A stretch of DNA of 64,000 nucleotides from assembly GCA_928212115.1 (NCBI GenBank), contig CAKMRJ010005745.1, positions 77,040,499 to 77,104,498 of the forward strand, read 5' to 3'. Of this stretch, positions 45,124 to 57,780 are shown piece by piece (position 1 is the first letter of the stretch; each line of letters starts with the position of its first letter). This stretch comes from Lactuca virosa (Eukaryota > Streptophyta > Magnoliopsida > Asterales > Asteraceae). The notes below the pieces were generated by a model. It made no database searches. It saw nothing but the letters and a program-made list of their open reading frames with translations, and was not told the DNA's origin. A program made the position numbers and the translations under genes.

Positions 45124-45853
45124 GAGATGTATTATGAGGCAGTCCAGGCTTTTGATGAGTCGATGAAAAAGTTTTGATGACATATGCTGGTGTGCAAAAT
45201 ACATTGTTTAGGGCCCTGTTTTCAACTTGACAAATATAAATCCTTCTCGATTGTTATATGCCTAGAGGAATTATTTAAAATGAGTAACTTGATTTCATTC
45301 TATGTCAGGTTGTATGATTTTATAACCCAAAAAGAACGTGAACCCACTCATATAAAAGTTGAGTCAGGATACAATTACAAGGGCACGGTTGATCAAACCA
45401 GTGGGTCTAGAAAGTACAAATAAACTGGATATATCATGTATGTAGTATTTCAAATTTTGTGTTCAAAGTAAGAAGAAGTTGTCCAGCACTCTACCCTCAA
45501 AGTCCATTGAAGAGTGAAGAGATATGTGGCCTGCATGCTTTAGAGAAAGTTATTGGTAGTTTCTTCCCTTTTCTTTCAAGTGTTCCATCACATCCTTAAC
45601 TTCTTTGACTATTTCATTGTATTTATGATGAAAGTTTCATAGGTGGGTTCAAGTGATGGACCAAAAACATGAAAGTTTCGTAGTTATTTAAAGTCATTCA
45701 TAGCATTGGAAGAAACATAGCTTCATTTTGAAGTCTTTCTCTAGAAAAATTAACCTTTCGTTCTTCATCTCCTTAATTACACCCTCTTTGGATACCACAC
45801 AAGTGCCATAGAGCAAACCCGGTACAGTTCCTTTCCCTTGAAGGAACATAATT
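45124..45853. other. Upstream flank of membrane-protein copy 2
   Basis: A short plus-strand reading EAVQAFDESMKKF-stop (about 45135-45176) may be the last codons of a host gene interrupted by Copia-3; GATGAGTCGATGAAAAAGT also occurs left of the insertion at about 39522. About 45450-45640 matches the minus-strand tail fragment at 39060-39225. No further gene supported. Confidence 0.35.
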
Positions 45854-48179
45854 ATGGATCCCAACGTACAAAATATCAATGACCAACTTGAGCTAGCTAT
45901 GGCATCTTGCAACGATACTGGAACAACATACATAGATCGGTGGCGGATGTTACTGTTAAACTCACTTGAGCAAAGCCAGTACAGCAAACCTATGCCGTGG
46001 ATTGGAATGTATATTGCATTAGCATCTCTGATTTGCACCCTTGCAATGGTGGCTGATTTACTACATGGTCTGAGGAACAGAAAGCTCTGGTTTCCATGCA
46101 AATATTTCACTTTGAATGCTGCTTCTCTCACTGTGATAGCTGTTGCAATGAAGCTGCCCATGGATCTAAGTAATCTAATGCCAGGTGATGTGGACGTGGT
46201 TGCAAAGTTTGGGAGTGTGAGTTTTATGTGCACCATGATGGCTAATCTTCTGCCTTCTCTAGCAACCATGGATAGCAAGGAACTTATTTCAAACATCATA
46301 GCTTTAGGTGTCCTGGTAATCACCTTGGTTGTGAATGTTTGGATTCAAATATTCACGGGAATGCTCATCAATTCTATATATTATCCTCCGAATATTGTTT
46401 ATCGTGAAATACGTTTCCTTGATAGAGTAATTTATGTAGCCATTTATGGGGTTCCTTTACTCATGTTGCTGATAATATATGTATGTTCATCTTTAGCAAT
46501 TCTCAAGTCCAAACAGATTCTAGAATCAAAATACCAAGTGGCTCATGAAACAGCTTTAAAGGATCACGAGCTGCAACAACCAGGAAGATTATTAAATGTT
46601 GAGAAGCTAAAGCAGAGTGTGAGAAACTACTGGATCATGGCAAGCACTGGAAGCCCCCAATTCATGTCAGCTTGCTCTGCTACAACCTCTGCTTCAGGGG
46701 TAATATGCGCTACAAGCACAGCCCTCCTTATTTTTCTTTCCATTCTAGATTTTAGATATCGACGATACAATTTGTTGAATTTATCACAGTCTGTCCAATC
46801 GTATATGTCGGATTATAAGTGGTCAATGTCGGTGATTTTTATAATCCAGTTTATCGGAGTGATACTAGGTACGATTGCCCCAGTTGCAAGATGTTTTTCA
46901 GCCTTAAGACTTAAGCTGTCAGTAAAATGGATTTGGAAGCAAGTCAACGTCTGTAAAGTAGAGAGCTACTGGACTCAGAAGTTATATGATTGGAAACATA
47001 ATAGTGTGCCATTCCCATCCAGTAGCCGCAACTGCAAGATTGTCATCCAACATTTGAAAAGCCTAACTCTCAGCATTTTTATAGGATTTCAGAAGATAGT
47101 CGTGGTAGCGTGCAAGATGCTAGCAGTGATTCCAATTTTCTTTGTGATATGTGTCATGTATTTTCTCCGTTCTTGGAAGTGGTTAAAGGCCATGTTTCGT
47201 GCCTCACGTGTTGACTTGGTACAAAACCCTGAGGAGCAACTAGGAAAAGATAAAGATCTAAGGCGGTATGTTTTGCAACTTGAAGACGACATTGAGTTTG
47301 CTGATAGAACGTTAAAAGGTATTTCAAAATCTGTGAACCACTTGATCCTAAAGGCTGAAAAACAACAAATCAACAATCTTATTAAGCTTCTAGCTGAATC
47401 TAGTGGTTTTGAAGGAGTTGAAAATTTTGACAGCCATCATATTCCGCCTTTACTTTCAGAAGAATATCTCAATTGTTGGAGTTTGCCATTGGTAACTTTG
47501 ACAACCATCGCCATGTCTCTTCCAAACATCAAAAAGAACCTACTCGACTGCTTGCTGATTCGTGGTGTGAGTGAAGGTCTTGTATATGTCACACTTGTGG
47601 AAGAAACCCTCAATGCTACTGATGATCAAGTAACCATTCAAAAGGCGGCAAAAGCTTTGTGGGTAGAAGTTGAAGTCTACCACAAATCGTTAGGACACAA
47701 GCTGCAAAACCCTGATCCTCAACTACATACAGCAGGACAGATTCTCCAATGGCTGAGGGATATAGCTAATAACATGCTTATTAAGATGGAAGGTATGAGT
47801 AATAGAGTCCCAAATGATATGTCCAAATTCAGGGTTATTTCTGCCAACTCAATGTATCGTATCACCGAAACAATCATGCTTTCCTACCACCCCCAACATT
47901 GATGAGCTTAGCCAAGAGGAACTATTTGTGCACCTATCATTAATGATTTCTGATATATTGGCTGCATGTCTCACCAACTTACCCCAAGTCATATTAATGA
48001 AATGCCACACAAGTGCCATAGAAAAAAGGGAGGCGAATGTCCAAGCTGCAGCTCAGCTTCTTGGTGAGACTACACAGATAATCAATACCCTTCAAGAACG
48101 TGAACTTCCAGGTTTGAATCCAGTCGAGTTGGCATCAATTGACAAGTGGCGTGCTTACTTAATGGATCACATTCCTTAA
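45854..48179 (+). pseudogene. Multi-pass membrane protein, copy 2 (one single-base frameshift; may be a working gene if that base is an error)
   Basis: ATG 45854 (MDPNVQNINDQ) opens 682 codons to 47902. An extra base in a C5 run at 47890-47894 then shifts the frame; copy 1 has one base fewer there. The continuing frame runs to the TAA at 48177-48179 (MDHIP). The span equals 775 codons plus one base. I see about seven or eight hydrophobic segments: residues about 50-75, 90-110, 140-165, 195-220, 270-295, 320-345 and 405-440. A charged C-terminal region of about 300 residues follows (KSVNHLILKAEKQQ, YRITETIMLSYH). It is probably an integral membrane protein of a plant family with no known function that I can name. 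Single-exon as read. Confidence 0.8.
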
Positions 48180-48749
48180 AAATTGTTTCTGTTTTTCGAG
48201 TAACCAAGTTAGTTTGATAAGATTTTTCATAATTTCTTTTCTTTTTGCAAAAGATTATGTAATTTGTATTTTGATTACTTTTAATACTCTTTTTAAGACT
48301 CGAATATGAGCGAAAAAGGTGATTGGTAGTGTGTTTTAAAAGGGGCAACACCCTTCTCATATTCAATAATTTTAGAGGCCAGGCACCTTCAAGAAATCTT
48401 CATCATTAGCATTTGAAAAGGTTGTTGAGTTTGTGCTTCTAGCTATTTTCTAGAATGGACAACTACTTGTGACAAACTCCTGAAACGAACCCTAAATCAT
48501 TGATGGTTGAGTGAGGGAATGTGATTTGAATAATTGGTGATAGTTCAAAATTTTGAATTAGCTGCAAGTCTACATCATGATTTACCAAAATAAAACATCC
48601 ACAACAGAGACTTTGAGGAATTGAAGGATACAGAGCAGAAGCAATTCATGAGAGTTTGAGGCTAATCTCCCAAGAAATTAAGAGAGAAGACAAGGACTTG
48701 AAGCAATTTTCTGTATATTCATTAAACCAATGCAACTACAATTTATAGA
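48180..48749. other. 3' flank of membrane-protein copy 2
   Basis: The first bases resemble the copy 1 3' flank (24886 on). No gene seen. From about 48600 a purine-rich leader-like stretch is interrupted by Copia-4 and continues after 54158, so it was one unit before that insertion. Confidence 0.5.
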
Positions 48750-49190
48750 TGTTGGGGAATTCGAATTAGGGTTCTGGGAAATCTGGATAACAAACAGGAA
48801 TTGTGTAAACACTTTCCTTGTTTGATATTTCGACCCTATATGTCTTGGGTATCACGAAATCCAAACTGGGATAATTCCTGATGTAGCAATTTAGATTTTA
48901 GGCATAAAATCAGAATCAATTTTGAGAAGATGAAGAGAGAGCGTTCTTCGTTTTCTATGTGTTTCAAACAGGCGCCGTTGTGCCAGTTTTATACAACAAC
49001 GGATAAATCAAAACAATTTTTCATCTTTCAAGAATGACAAATTAGACCTTGTACTGTCTTAAAAAAATGTTTAGTAAATACAAGTGTGCACTCTCGCACA
49101 TCCTAACTTGTATTATAACTATAACATTATTCTTGAAACACTTGTTAAGTCCATTACACTAAAATATATTTGGTGATAAAATCATCAACA
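48750..49190 (-). repeat. Copia-4 3' LTR
   Basis: 441 bases. It contains TTGTATAAAAC (TATA-like on the minus strand, about 49000), and the segment at 48817-48830 complementary to the leader next to the 5' LTR. Confidence 0.92.
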
Positions 49191-49717
49191 ATCCTCCCCT
49201 ATTTTAGTGTAACCTTGAATTAACAAACTTAAACAAAAGAAACGAAACTAATGCATAAATGAAAATATCAATACAATTGAATTTTCATGTTAGTATATTA
49301 CACATTTCAAACATTCGAGAAATCAAGGTATCTTAAAGATTGAACCCATCAACTCGTTTGAATATCTGAAGATAATATACACATTAGTTTTACAATCATC
49401 TAAAACAAAATAACTTGACACTAATTATAAATCCGTGTGTCCCAATCCATTCTTGATTGTATAAAAGCCAAATCCCAAGCTCTTTGAAGTACGGCTACAC
49501 TTCACGATCATATAGGTGATTCTTTTATTCATGTACCTGTATACATTTTATCAAAAGAATCATTAAGAAATCAAATTCATCCTGGTCTCTACAGGTTCAA
49601 ACACGTACCTTGGGATGGTTATAATGCGTGTTCCAATTCATATAAATAATCTTTCCACATTGAATTCAACCTCTAACATTGTATTAGAGGGGAATTGGGT
49701 GTCTCATTCATAAGAAT

Positions 49718-52700
49718 TCACAAGGACTTTAAGCCCATCCCTATAACAGACTTGTGCACTAAGTCTCGCGCCAAACTCTTAGTGAGATGGTCCGCCAAAT
49801 TTTGTTGTGATTTTACAAACTCAATCGAAATCACACCATCCATTATTAGATTTCTAATAATCCCATGTCTAACATCAATATGTCTCGATTTACCATTATA
49901 AACTTGACTATAAGCTTTACTCAAAGTAGGAACACTATCACAGCGGATAGATAATGGCGCAATCGGTTTCCTCCACAATGGAATCTCATAAATCAAATTC
50001 TTTAACCATTTTGCTTCCTTACTTGCAGCGGCCAATGCAATAAACTCAAATTCCATTGTTGAACTTGTTATACAAGATTGCTTCTTAGATGCCCATGAGA
50101 TAGCACCTCCACCAAGTAAGAATACCCAACCAGTTGTAGAAGAATGATCTTCTCTATTGGATATCCAACTCGCATTAGAATATCCTTCCAAGACCGAAGG
50201 AAATCCTGAATAACACAAACAATAATCCTTGGTTCCTTTCAAATACTTGAAAACACGATGAACCGCTTGCCAATGTTGAGTACTAGGATTATGAGTAAAT
50301 CTACTCAATCTTCCCACTGCGAAAGCTATATCAAGATGAGTGCTAGTCATAGCATACATCAAAGATCCAATAGCTTGCGAGTACTCCAATTGAGAAACTG
50401 ATCTGCCTCTATTAGGCATCAACTTCATGCTTGAATCCATAGGGGGTACTAACGGGTGTACAATCACTGTAATTGAACCGTTTGAGAATTTTCTCAATGT
50501 AATATGACTGTATAATAGCAAGTCCCTTGTTCACCCGTTTAATCCTTATTCCAAGGATTACATCCGCCTCCCCCATATCCTTCATGGAAAACTTTGAAGA
50601 CAATAAATTCTTAGTTACATTAATTTGATTTTGATCAGTGCCAAAAATCAACATATCATCTACATACAAGCAAATGATCACACCAGATCCAAATGAATCA
50701 AAATGGCTGTAAACACATTCGTCAGATTGGTTTAAAGAAAAACCATTAGACAAAATAACTTCATCAAACTTCAAATGCCATTGTTTTGGAGCTTGTTTAA
50801 GTCCATACAATAATTTCACAAGTCTACACACTTTTTGCTCATTTCGAGGCAAAACAAAACCTTCTGGCTGTTTCATATAAACTTCCTCGTCAAGATCACC
50901 ATTCAAAAAAGTTGTTTTAACATCCATTTGATGAATCACTAGATTGTGAATAGCTGCCAAAGCAAGCAACAATCTAATATTAGAAATTCGTGCTACCGGT
51001 GCATATGCATCAAAATAATCGATACCGGCCTTTTGTCTAAAACCTTGTATGACCAGACGAGCCTTGAATTTATCAATGGTTCCATCTACCTTCATTTTCT
51101 TCTTGAAAATCCATTTACATCCCAAAGGTTTAGAACCAGGAGGTAAATCAGATAACACCCAAACATTGTTCTCCATAATGGATGACATTTCGTCATCAAC
51201 CGCTTCTTTCCAAAACACAACATCTCGAGACTCCATAGCTTCCTTAAAAGTCTTTGGATCAGTCTCAAGATGAGAGGAATATGAGTATTGTTTCTTCACT
51301 TTATCCCTCGAACCTTCAACCAAAAATAGTTGAAAGTCCTCGCCAAAATTTTTCGCGACTCGACCTCGTTTGCTTTTACGAAGTTGTTGTGTTTCTGGAA
51401 TTGAAATAACTTCCTTTCCATCTGATTTAGGCACCTCACTTGTGCTTGGAATCAGATCCTTTGGTCTTTGAATTGAAGAATACCGCATCTCATCAAAAAT
51501 CGCATCTCGCGACTCTATAATGGTGTGAACGGAATATGCCTCATTAGGTTCTATAACATAAAACCTATAAGCTTTGGAATGTTCTGCATATCCAATAAAT
51601 ATACAATTAATTCCTCTTTCACCCAAATTTTTCTTTTTAGGTTCGGGTAATTTCACAACTGCTCGACATCCCCAAATTCGAAAATAATTCAAATTTGGTG
51701 CTTTCTTGTGCCAAAGCTCATAAGGAGTAACTTTGTTCCGTTTATTAGGAACCCGGTTTAGCACATAATTAGTTGTGAGCATAGCTTCACCCCAAAATCC
51801 TTCACTTAAACCCGAAAAAGAAAGCATCGAAATTACCATTTCCTTTAAAACTCGATTTTTTCGTTCAGCAACACCATTTTGTTGTGGATTGTAAGGAGCT
51901 GTGATTTCATGAATGATTCCAACCGATTGAAAGTATTCAAAATCCATGTACTCTCCTCCCCTATCCGTCCTAAGACATTTTATCGAAATACCCAATTGTA
52001 ATTCGACTTCGGTTTTGTATATTTTAAACTTTTCCAAAACTTTATTTTTGGAATGTAATAACTACACATAACAAAACCGACTTGAATCATCAATAAAAGT
52101 AGCAATGTACTCTTTATTTCCCAAGGAAGGTGTGGCATGGAAATCACATAGATCACTATGAATCAATTCCAACAGTTCTGATTTTCTATTAACGTTTGGA
52201 AACGGTTGTTTCATGATTTTAGTTAACATACAAGTTTTGCATTTTTCAGAATTAATGTCAAAAGTTGGAATCAATCCGGATTTTGACATTTCAACCATTC
52301 TCTTAACATGAACATGTCCTAATCTATTATGCCATAACATAGAATTATCAAGATTAGGCGCAGAAGTCATAAAAGTAGATTTGACATGTGATGCAAAACA
52401 ACTTATAACATTTAACTTAAAAACACATTCACAATAATAACCAAATCCCACAAATATTCCACATTTAGACAACACATACTTGTTCGACTCGATAACTTGA
52501 TTATAACCCATATAATTCAACAAACCACTAGACACAAGGTTCTTTCGAACCTTTGGAACATATAATACATCAAACAAACTAATTGTTTTTCCAGAAGTAA
52601 ACGTAATACTAACAACACCAGTTCCTAAAATTGGCTTTGATCCTTCATCCGCCATGCGTAAGACAGAACCTTTATTTACTATGTTCAACTTCGTGAACCA

Positions 52701-53737
52701 TCGTTCATCATTACACATGTATCAAGCCACCATGAATCCGTATCAGCCTCCTATACAAAAGAAACTTCTGGAGTTAGTAGAATAACATTAGGTACTGAAC
52801 TTACAAGATCAATAGTAAATTGACCTTTGGTTGCAGATTGGTCATGAGACCCACTGCTACCACCAGCACCCTCTTTTCCACTACCACTAGCACCTTTATT
52901 TCCAAGTTTCACCCAACAGTCACGTTTCATATGCCTTTTCAGATTGCATCTCCAACACACAAGTTCCTTGGAATCCTTGTATTTTTTGTTGGACCTTTTG
53001 TTGTTACCCTCATACTTACATTTTTTACCCTTGCCCTTGTGGTTAGAATTGTCTTTTTTATCACATTCAACCATATGAACTTGGGACTGTCCAAATTCAG
53101 ATTTGCCCTTTCCAGTTCCTATGTCATTCTCTTGATCACGAAGTCCTTCTTCGATTTTCAAATGACTCCCAAGTTGAATCAAACTTATCTCTTCCTTTTT
53201 ATGTTTCAGATGGTGTTTGAAATCTTTCCATGAGGGTGGAAGTTTATCAATCACACTTGAAACAGCAAAGGATTTGTCCATGGACATGTTGTGTTGTGTG
53301 AATTGACCATAAATTCGTAGGATTTCATTATATTGTTCCATTACAGATCGAGAATCAACCATCTTATAATTGTTGAAATCAGAAACAATGAACTTTTTAC
53401 TTGAAGCATCTTCAGCAATATATTTTGCTTCAAGTGTGTTCCATAATTCACTTGCAGTTTCAATATTTTGATGAGTGTCAAAGAGGGAATCACACATACC
53501 ATTCAGAATGTGACCAAGGCAGATGTAGTTGTCATTCTCCCATTTGCTTCTCCTTCTGATCTGTTCCAGACTTGCATCTTCAACCTCTTCTGGTTTTGGA
53601 GTAGAAAGAACATAGACAACCTTTAAAGTGGTCAACCAGAAGTGCATCTTCTTTTGCCAACGTCTGAAATCTTGGCCCTGAAATTTCTCTAATTTGCCAA
53701 ACGAAGTATTCATGTCTTTCAGTGAATTGCCAGCCAT
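49718..53737 (-). pseudogene. Copia-4 gag-pol (three broken frames)
   Basis: Gag, 329 codons with stop, starts at 53737 (MAGNSLKDMNTSFGKLEKFQ) with a knuckle CWRCNLKRHMKRDC in which the usual Gly is replaced by Lys. A stop at about 52751 and a frameshift interrupt the protease (SWWLDT). The next frame (52718-52062) has the integrase zinc finger LWHNRLGHVHVKRM and the core start LIHSDLC. The next (52037-50412) has integrase YNPQQNGVAERKNR, the RT Asp in HQMDVKTTFLNGD and the catalytic YVDDMLIFGTD. RNase H (SNASWISN, a change from the usual Asp; MEFEFIALAAA) ends at 49718 after a frame change near 50500. Gene order and LTRs are intact, so the copy is moderately young but not autonomous. Confidence 0.92.
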
Positions 53738-53750
53738 CTTTTCCAGAAAA

Positions 53751-53770
53751 CGAAAATATCAAACAAGATT
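53751..53770 (-). other. Copia-4 primer-binding position (non-canonical)
   Basis: Where a PBS is expected, directly after the 5' LTR on the minus strand, the sequence is ATCTTGTTTGATATTTTCG and not TGGTATCAGAGC. A 13-14-base stretch is complementary to the element's own LTR (48817-48830; 53838-53850). Confidence 0.6.
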
Positions 53771-54153
53771 GTTGGGGAATTCGAATTAGGGTTCTGGGAA
53801 ATCTGGATAACAAACAGGAACAGTGTAAAAACTTTCATTGTTTGATATTTCGACCCTATATGCCTTGGGTATCACGAAATCCAAACTGGGATAATTCCTG
53901 ATGTAGCAATTTAGATTTTAGGCATAAAATCAGAATCAATTTTGAGAAGATGAAGAGAGAGCGTTCTTCGTTTTCTATGTGTTTCAAACAGGCGCCGTTG
54001 TGCCAGTTTTATACAACAACGGATCAAAACAGTTTTTCATCTTTCAAGAATGACAAATTAGACCTTTTACTTGTATTATAACTATAACATTATTCTTGAA
54101 ACACTTGTTAAGTCCATTACACTAAAGTATATTTGGTGATAAAATCACCAACA
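53771..54153 (-). repeat. Copia-4 5' LTR
   Basis: 383 bases, same ends as the 3' LTR but with a deletion of about 55 bases. The TSD ATAGA follows at 54154-54158. Confidence 0.92.
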
Positions 54154-54158
54154 ATAGA

Positions 54159-55315
54159 TACCAAAGGAAACGTGCTTCCTAATTACTGACAACTAAGACC
54201 TTAACTATGACCAGGTCTTTCTCCTGGTATTATGCAAATACAAAGACCTATACTTCATTCCTTGTAACGGGCTGGAATCTTCTTTTCCCTCCTGGGCCGA
54301 TCCATAAGTGCGTTAGATGAAAGGGGAAAGGCCTACAGGTATCATCGATCCATACACCAAACTCATCGAACCCAAACTAGACCCAACAACGACTCCACTA
54401 AAAGATACATAATTCATAGCAGCCTAAGAACTCTCATCCAATAAATACTCGAGTACGCCAAAATGGGATCAGAGAAATCAAAGCTAAGTCATAAATTTAC
54501 CGGAGATTGGGAGTTCCCAAAACGCAATCGTTTGACGAGATTTCCGAACATACTCTTCCAACAATGCCCCAACCCGCTTGCGATCAACAACCCTCTAGTG
54601 GTTTCCTCCCGATTTGAAACCTAATCATAGTTGCCTGTGGTTCCCAAATATGGAAAAGGAGGGAGCGAGAGGTCTGATAAACAGAAACATAGTCAATGAC
54701 TAAATTACAAAATTGGCCTATGCAAATAAATCATTTATTGATTTTGCTTGTTTATAGCGTTTTTTCTCTTTCTTTTCATATAAAATGAATATTTTCTATT
54801 ACAAGTTCTATTTATTTAATAACAAGGAATAGGCAATCATTGATGATGCTTACCCAAAGTGAAGTTGGCTATGTTGGAGATGTAGAAATTCTGAGGTTAG
54901 GTCAGATTGACCGTTTGTGAAATGTCAACCTGTACAGCCGCACAAACTAACGCATACATACATACCAAAACTAAATTCATGCATATCCTTACCCAGGCGT
55001 AGCAGAAGTGATATTACATACGTTGCCCATTTTTGTAAAGTGAAGTAGAGCACATGGACTCAACTTGGTCATGATTCCTTTTTTTAATGATCAGGCATAT
55101 CAGGTCATTGACATTACCAACCCCGTAGTCAACAACAGCCAGGACTATTAGCTAGACGAGATATTAATCCCATAGATAAAGGAATGTTTGTTTGTCATAT
55201 AAAATATAAAATATTATATATTCAATGTATATCCATAAATAGTGAGGGTCAGGTCTTGTGTATATATTTGGTGATTATCATAATAAAATACAAGAGAGAT
55301 TGCATACCATTAACA
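54159..55315. other. Unassigned region left of Copia-5
   Basis: No gene recognised. The last bases before 55316 may be the end of a Copia-5 5' LTR (ATTAACA, then a degenerate PBS), but I cannot place its start. Confidence 0.35.
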
Positions 55316-55689
55316 TGGCATCACAGCTACCAAATCTCTGATTTCCGATTAAGCGCCGCTTTTTTCAACCTTATATTCGATACCTCACCTTCTATATTCC
55401 GATGGATCCTAAAACCCATCCCGTCATCACAGTCACCAACATCAGAAATTTCATACCATTTACCCTCAAGATGGAGAGTGGCCAATACACCTCCTGGGCA
55501 GAATTGTTCTGTATTCACTGTCGGGCCTTTCAGGTCGGAAACCACATTGACCCCACTACTGGAAAATTGGTAATACAATACACTGTAATCTAATACGGTT
55601 GTAGTAAAATCCGTATTAAAAAAGATGTAGGTACACAATTCATATATACCAATAAACATATTTTATTAGGTTTTTTTTAAATATTTTAA

Positions 55690-56990
55690 TTTCGTTGTCC
55701 GTTTTTTTTTGGTGTAATCAAACGGGCGCAAAAGGAAAAAGCCCTGGTCTTTTCGTCTCAACTTCATATATCTCTGCAAAGCAACCACTCCTCTCCTCCT
55801 CCCGACGACCCCCACACCACCATCTCACCCCCTCCCGACGTTCACCGGAGCACCGCCTCTTTCCTAATATCGAGGCTTTCATTTTTCGGATATCAGATCT
55901 GATCTGATATATGATAGATTATTGTAATACGATCGAATATATAAGGGCAAAAGGATCATATGTACAACATAAGGACCGAGGCTACTCTCACTCAATGTTG
56001 ATCGACACAGGTGCGGTTGTTACGTGATCACTAAACTGTCAATCACTTTTGATTCCTCTTATCTTTTGCACCGGTGTATCGCCATTGCTGAACCACTAGC
56101 TTCTTGAAGGTATTTTGTTCATATGCTCTTAATCGATTCTCAGTTTTTATTATCAATTTATACTTTATAGTCATGTTTGCTCTTATCGATTCTCAATTTT
56201 ATGCTTTTAATTGATTCTCAACTAGTATGCTATCTGATTATTTTATTTTGTGTATTTTGTCTGCTTCTGATTTCTTAGAAATCGACTCTTAGTTTTCTAA
56301 TACCACTAGTTTAACACTCTATCTATACAAACATGTTCTAGTTTAGAAATCACTGTCTTTTCTTTGTGAAAGTTGTCGTTTATATGTAGCAATAGATTCT
56401 TGAGACATGTATCTCACAGTACAGCAATTCCAGTTTTTTGATGCTCTGTCATCCTCGTTCTTTTAATCAGTAGAACTTAGTATATCAGAGTACATTGATT
56501 CTCAGTTTTTTGTATGTTGTAGCAGTAGTACTTGTATTTTTTATGCTTTATCATTCTTAACTTCTAATTTGTATTATCTATTCTTAGCTTTTGATTTAAA
56601 TTATTTAATTAGTAAAAGAGTAGAACTTATATTTCTTAGTATATCCAAGTACATTGATTCTAATTTTTTTTATCTGTAACAGTAGTAATTGTTTTTTTAT
56701 GCTTTATTAATTATTAGTCTTAGCTTCTAATTTGTATTATCTACTCCACTAGCAGTTCACGGATCTTCCTCCCTAGCTTCACAGACTTTATTAAGGTAAA
56801 AAAATACAGTTACTTTTATGTGGTTAAAATATATTGTTTCCTTATATGTTTCATCGTTGATGGTTTTTAGTGTGAGTTTCTGTGAAATAAACGATGGACA
56901 ATATGTGTTTGACATACCAAGTGTAGCATCAAACACTGGAGTTCAAGTTTATACCATTTCTAATAAGTTGCAGACTTTGAAGGTTTTTTT
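55690..56990 (+). other. CACTA-2 interior, left: unidentified exon-like segments
   Basis: A CCTCC/CACC-rich stretch (about 55780-55870) resembles a 5' UTR or first exon. A segment reading GQYVFDIPSVASNTGVQVY (about 56900-56955) looks coding but I cannot assign it. The intervening T-rich DNA looks intronic. They may come from one or more captured genes. Confidence 0.35.
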
Positions 56991-57053
56991 TGTTCATTTT
57001 TTCACCGATTTATGAACTTTTAGATTTATGTTTAGTCAATGCGTTTCTTTTAG

Positions 57054-57780
57054 GCGAAAGGAGAAATTACATATTCCAAGTGGTGGATTCTGCAGAACTT
57101 TCACATCCTGACAGGTTTTTTCCTTTTCATTAACCTGATTACATGTTGGATTCATTGTTTTTTCTCTTTGTTCTTGATGATATTTGAGTTATAATGCAGG
57201 GATTTAGTTGATGAGGCATTGAAGGCCTCAATAAGGGTTAACGGATATCTACATGTGAGGTGACAAGTTACATAATTGGTTTTGCTCTATTTACAAGATC
57301 ATAACTTTCTTTCAATTCTGTTTGATGTCATATCTTTCAAATTATTGACCACTTGCAATGATGATTATGGTGTTCCTGATCATTGGCATGCAGTATCTAA
57401 ATACAAATCTTACTCTGTACAATGCGGTACTGAAAGCTGATCAAGATCAGACTCTAACAAGCAATGAAGCTAAAAGTTGCACGAGATCTTCGCATTGATT
57501 TTGAAAAGGGTGGAATTCATCTATCTGCAGGTTATTTTCTTCACTATGATCTATAAGTACTACTGTTCTTAGCAAGTGTATTCACTAACTACATATTGTT
57601 ATATGACTTGACTTCACAAAAAAGAAAGATCAAGTGAGTCAACTTAATATTGAAATCGCCAAATGCTTTGCACAGTAAGTAAATGTGATTTATATGATGA
57701 TATACTTTTATATTCTAATGAACCACATATAATTTTTTGTCAGGTTTAATGAAAATATAGCCAAGGATCCATGCTATATA
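57054..57780 (+). pseudogene. Captured fragment of a mitochondrial intermediate peptidase (M3 metallopeptidase)-like gene
   Basis: Five exon pieces keep order and splice phase: 57054-57114 (VVDSAELSHPD), 57201-57254 (DLVDEALKASIRVNGYLH), 57394-57530 (YLNTNLTLYNAVLKADQDQT, then after one extra A in an A-run DLRIDFEKGGIHL), about 57622-57674 (VSQLNIEIAKCFA) and 57744 to about 57780 (FNENIAKDP). All internal borders are GT-AG. The series matches, from memory, the N-terminal helical half of plant mitochondrial intermediate peptidase, which trims octapeptides from imported matrix proteins. The zinc-binding HExxH part is absent, so no protease activity is possible. Introns show DNA-level capture rather than retroposition. 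I am fairly confident of the family. Confidence 0.7.

Larger units (their letters stand above)
48750..54153 (-). mobile_element. Copia-4: minus-strand copia element, nearly complete
   Basis: LTRs 48750-49190 (3' LTR, 441 bp) and 53771-54153 (5' LTR, 383 bp) show TGTTGG...CCAACA ends. The TSD ATAGA is at 48745-48749 and 54154-54158. The 5' LTR lacks about 55 bases that the 3' LTR has near 49060-49110. The minus-strand purine tract (complement of ATCCTCCCCTATTTTAG at 49191) is next to the 3' LTR. The site after the 5' LTR does not match the usual iMet PBS. Confidence 0.94.
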
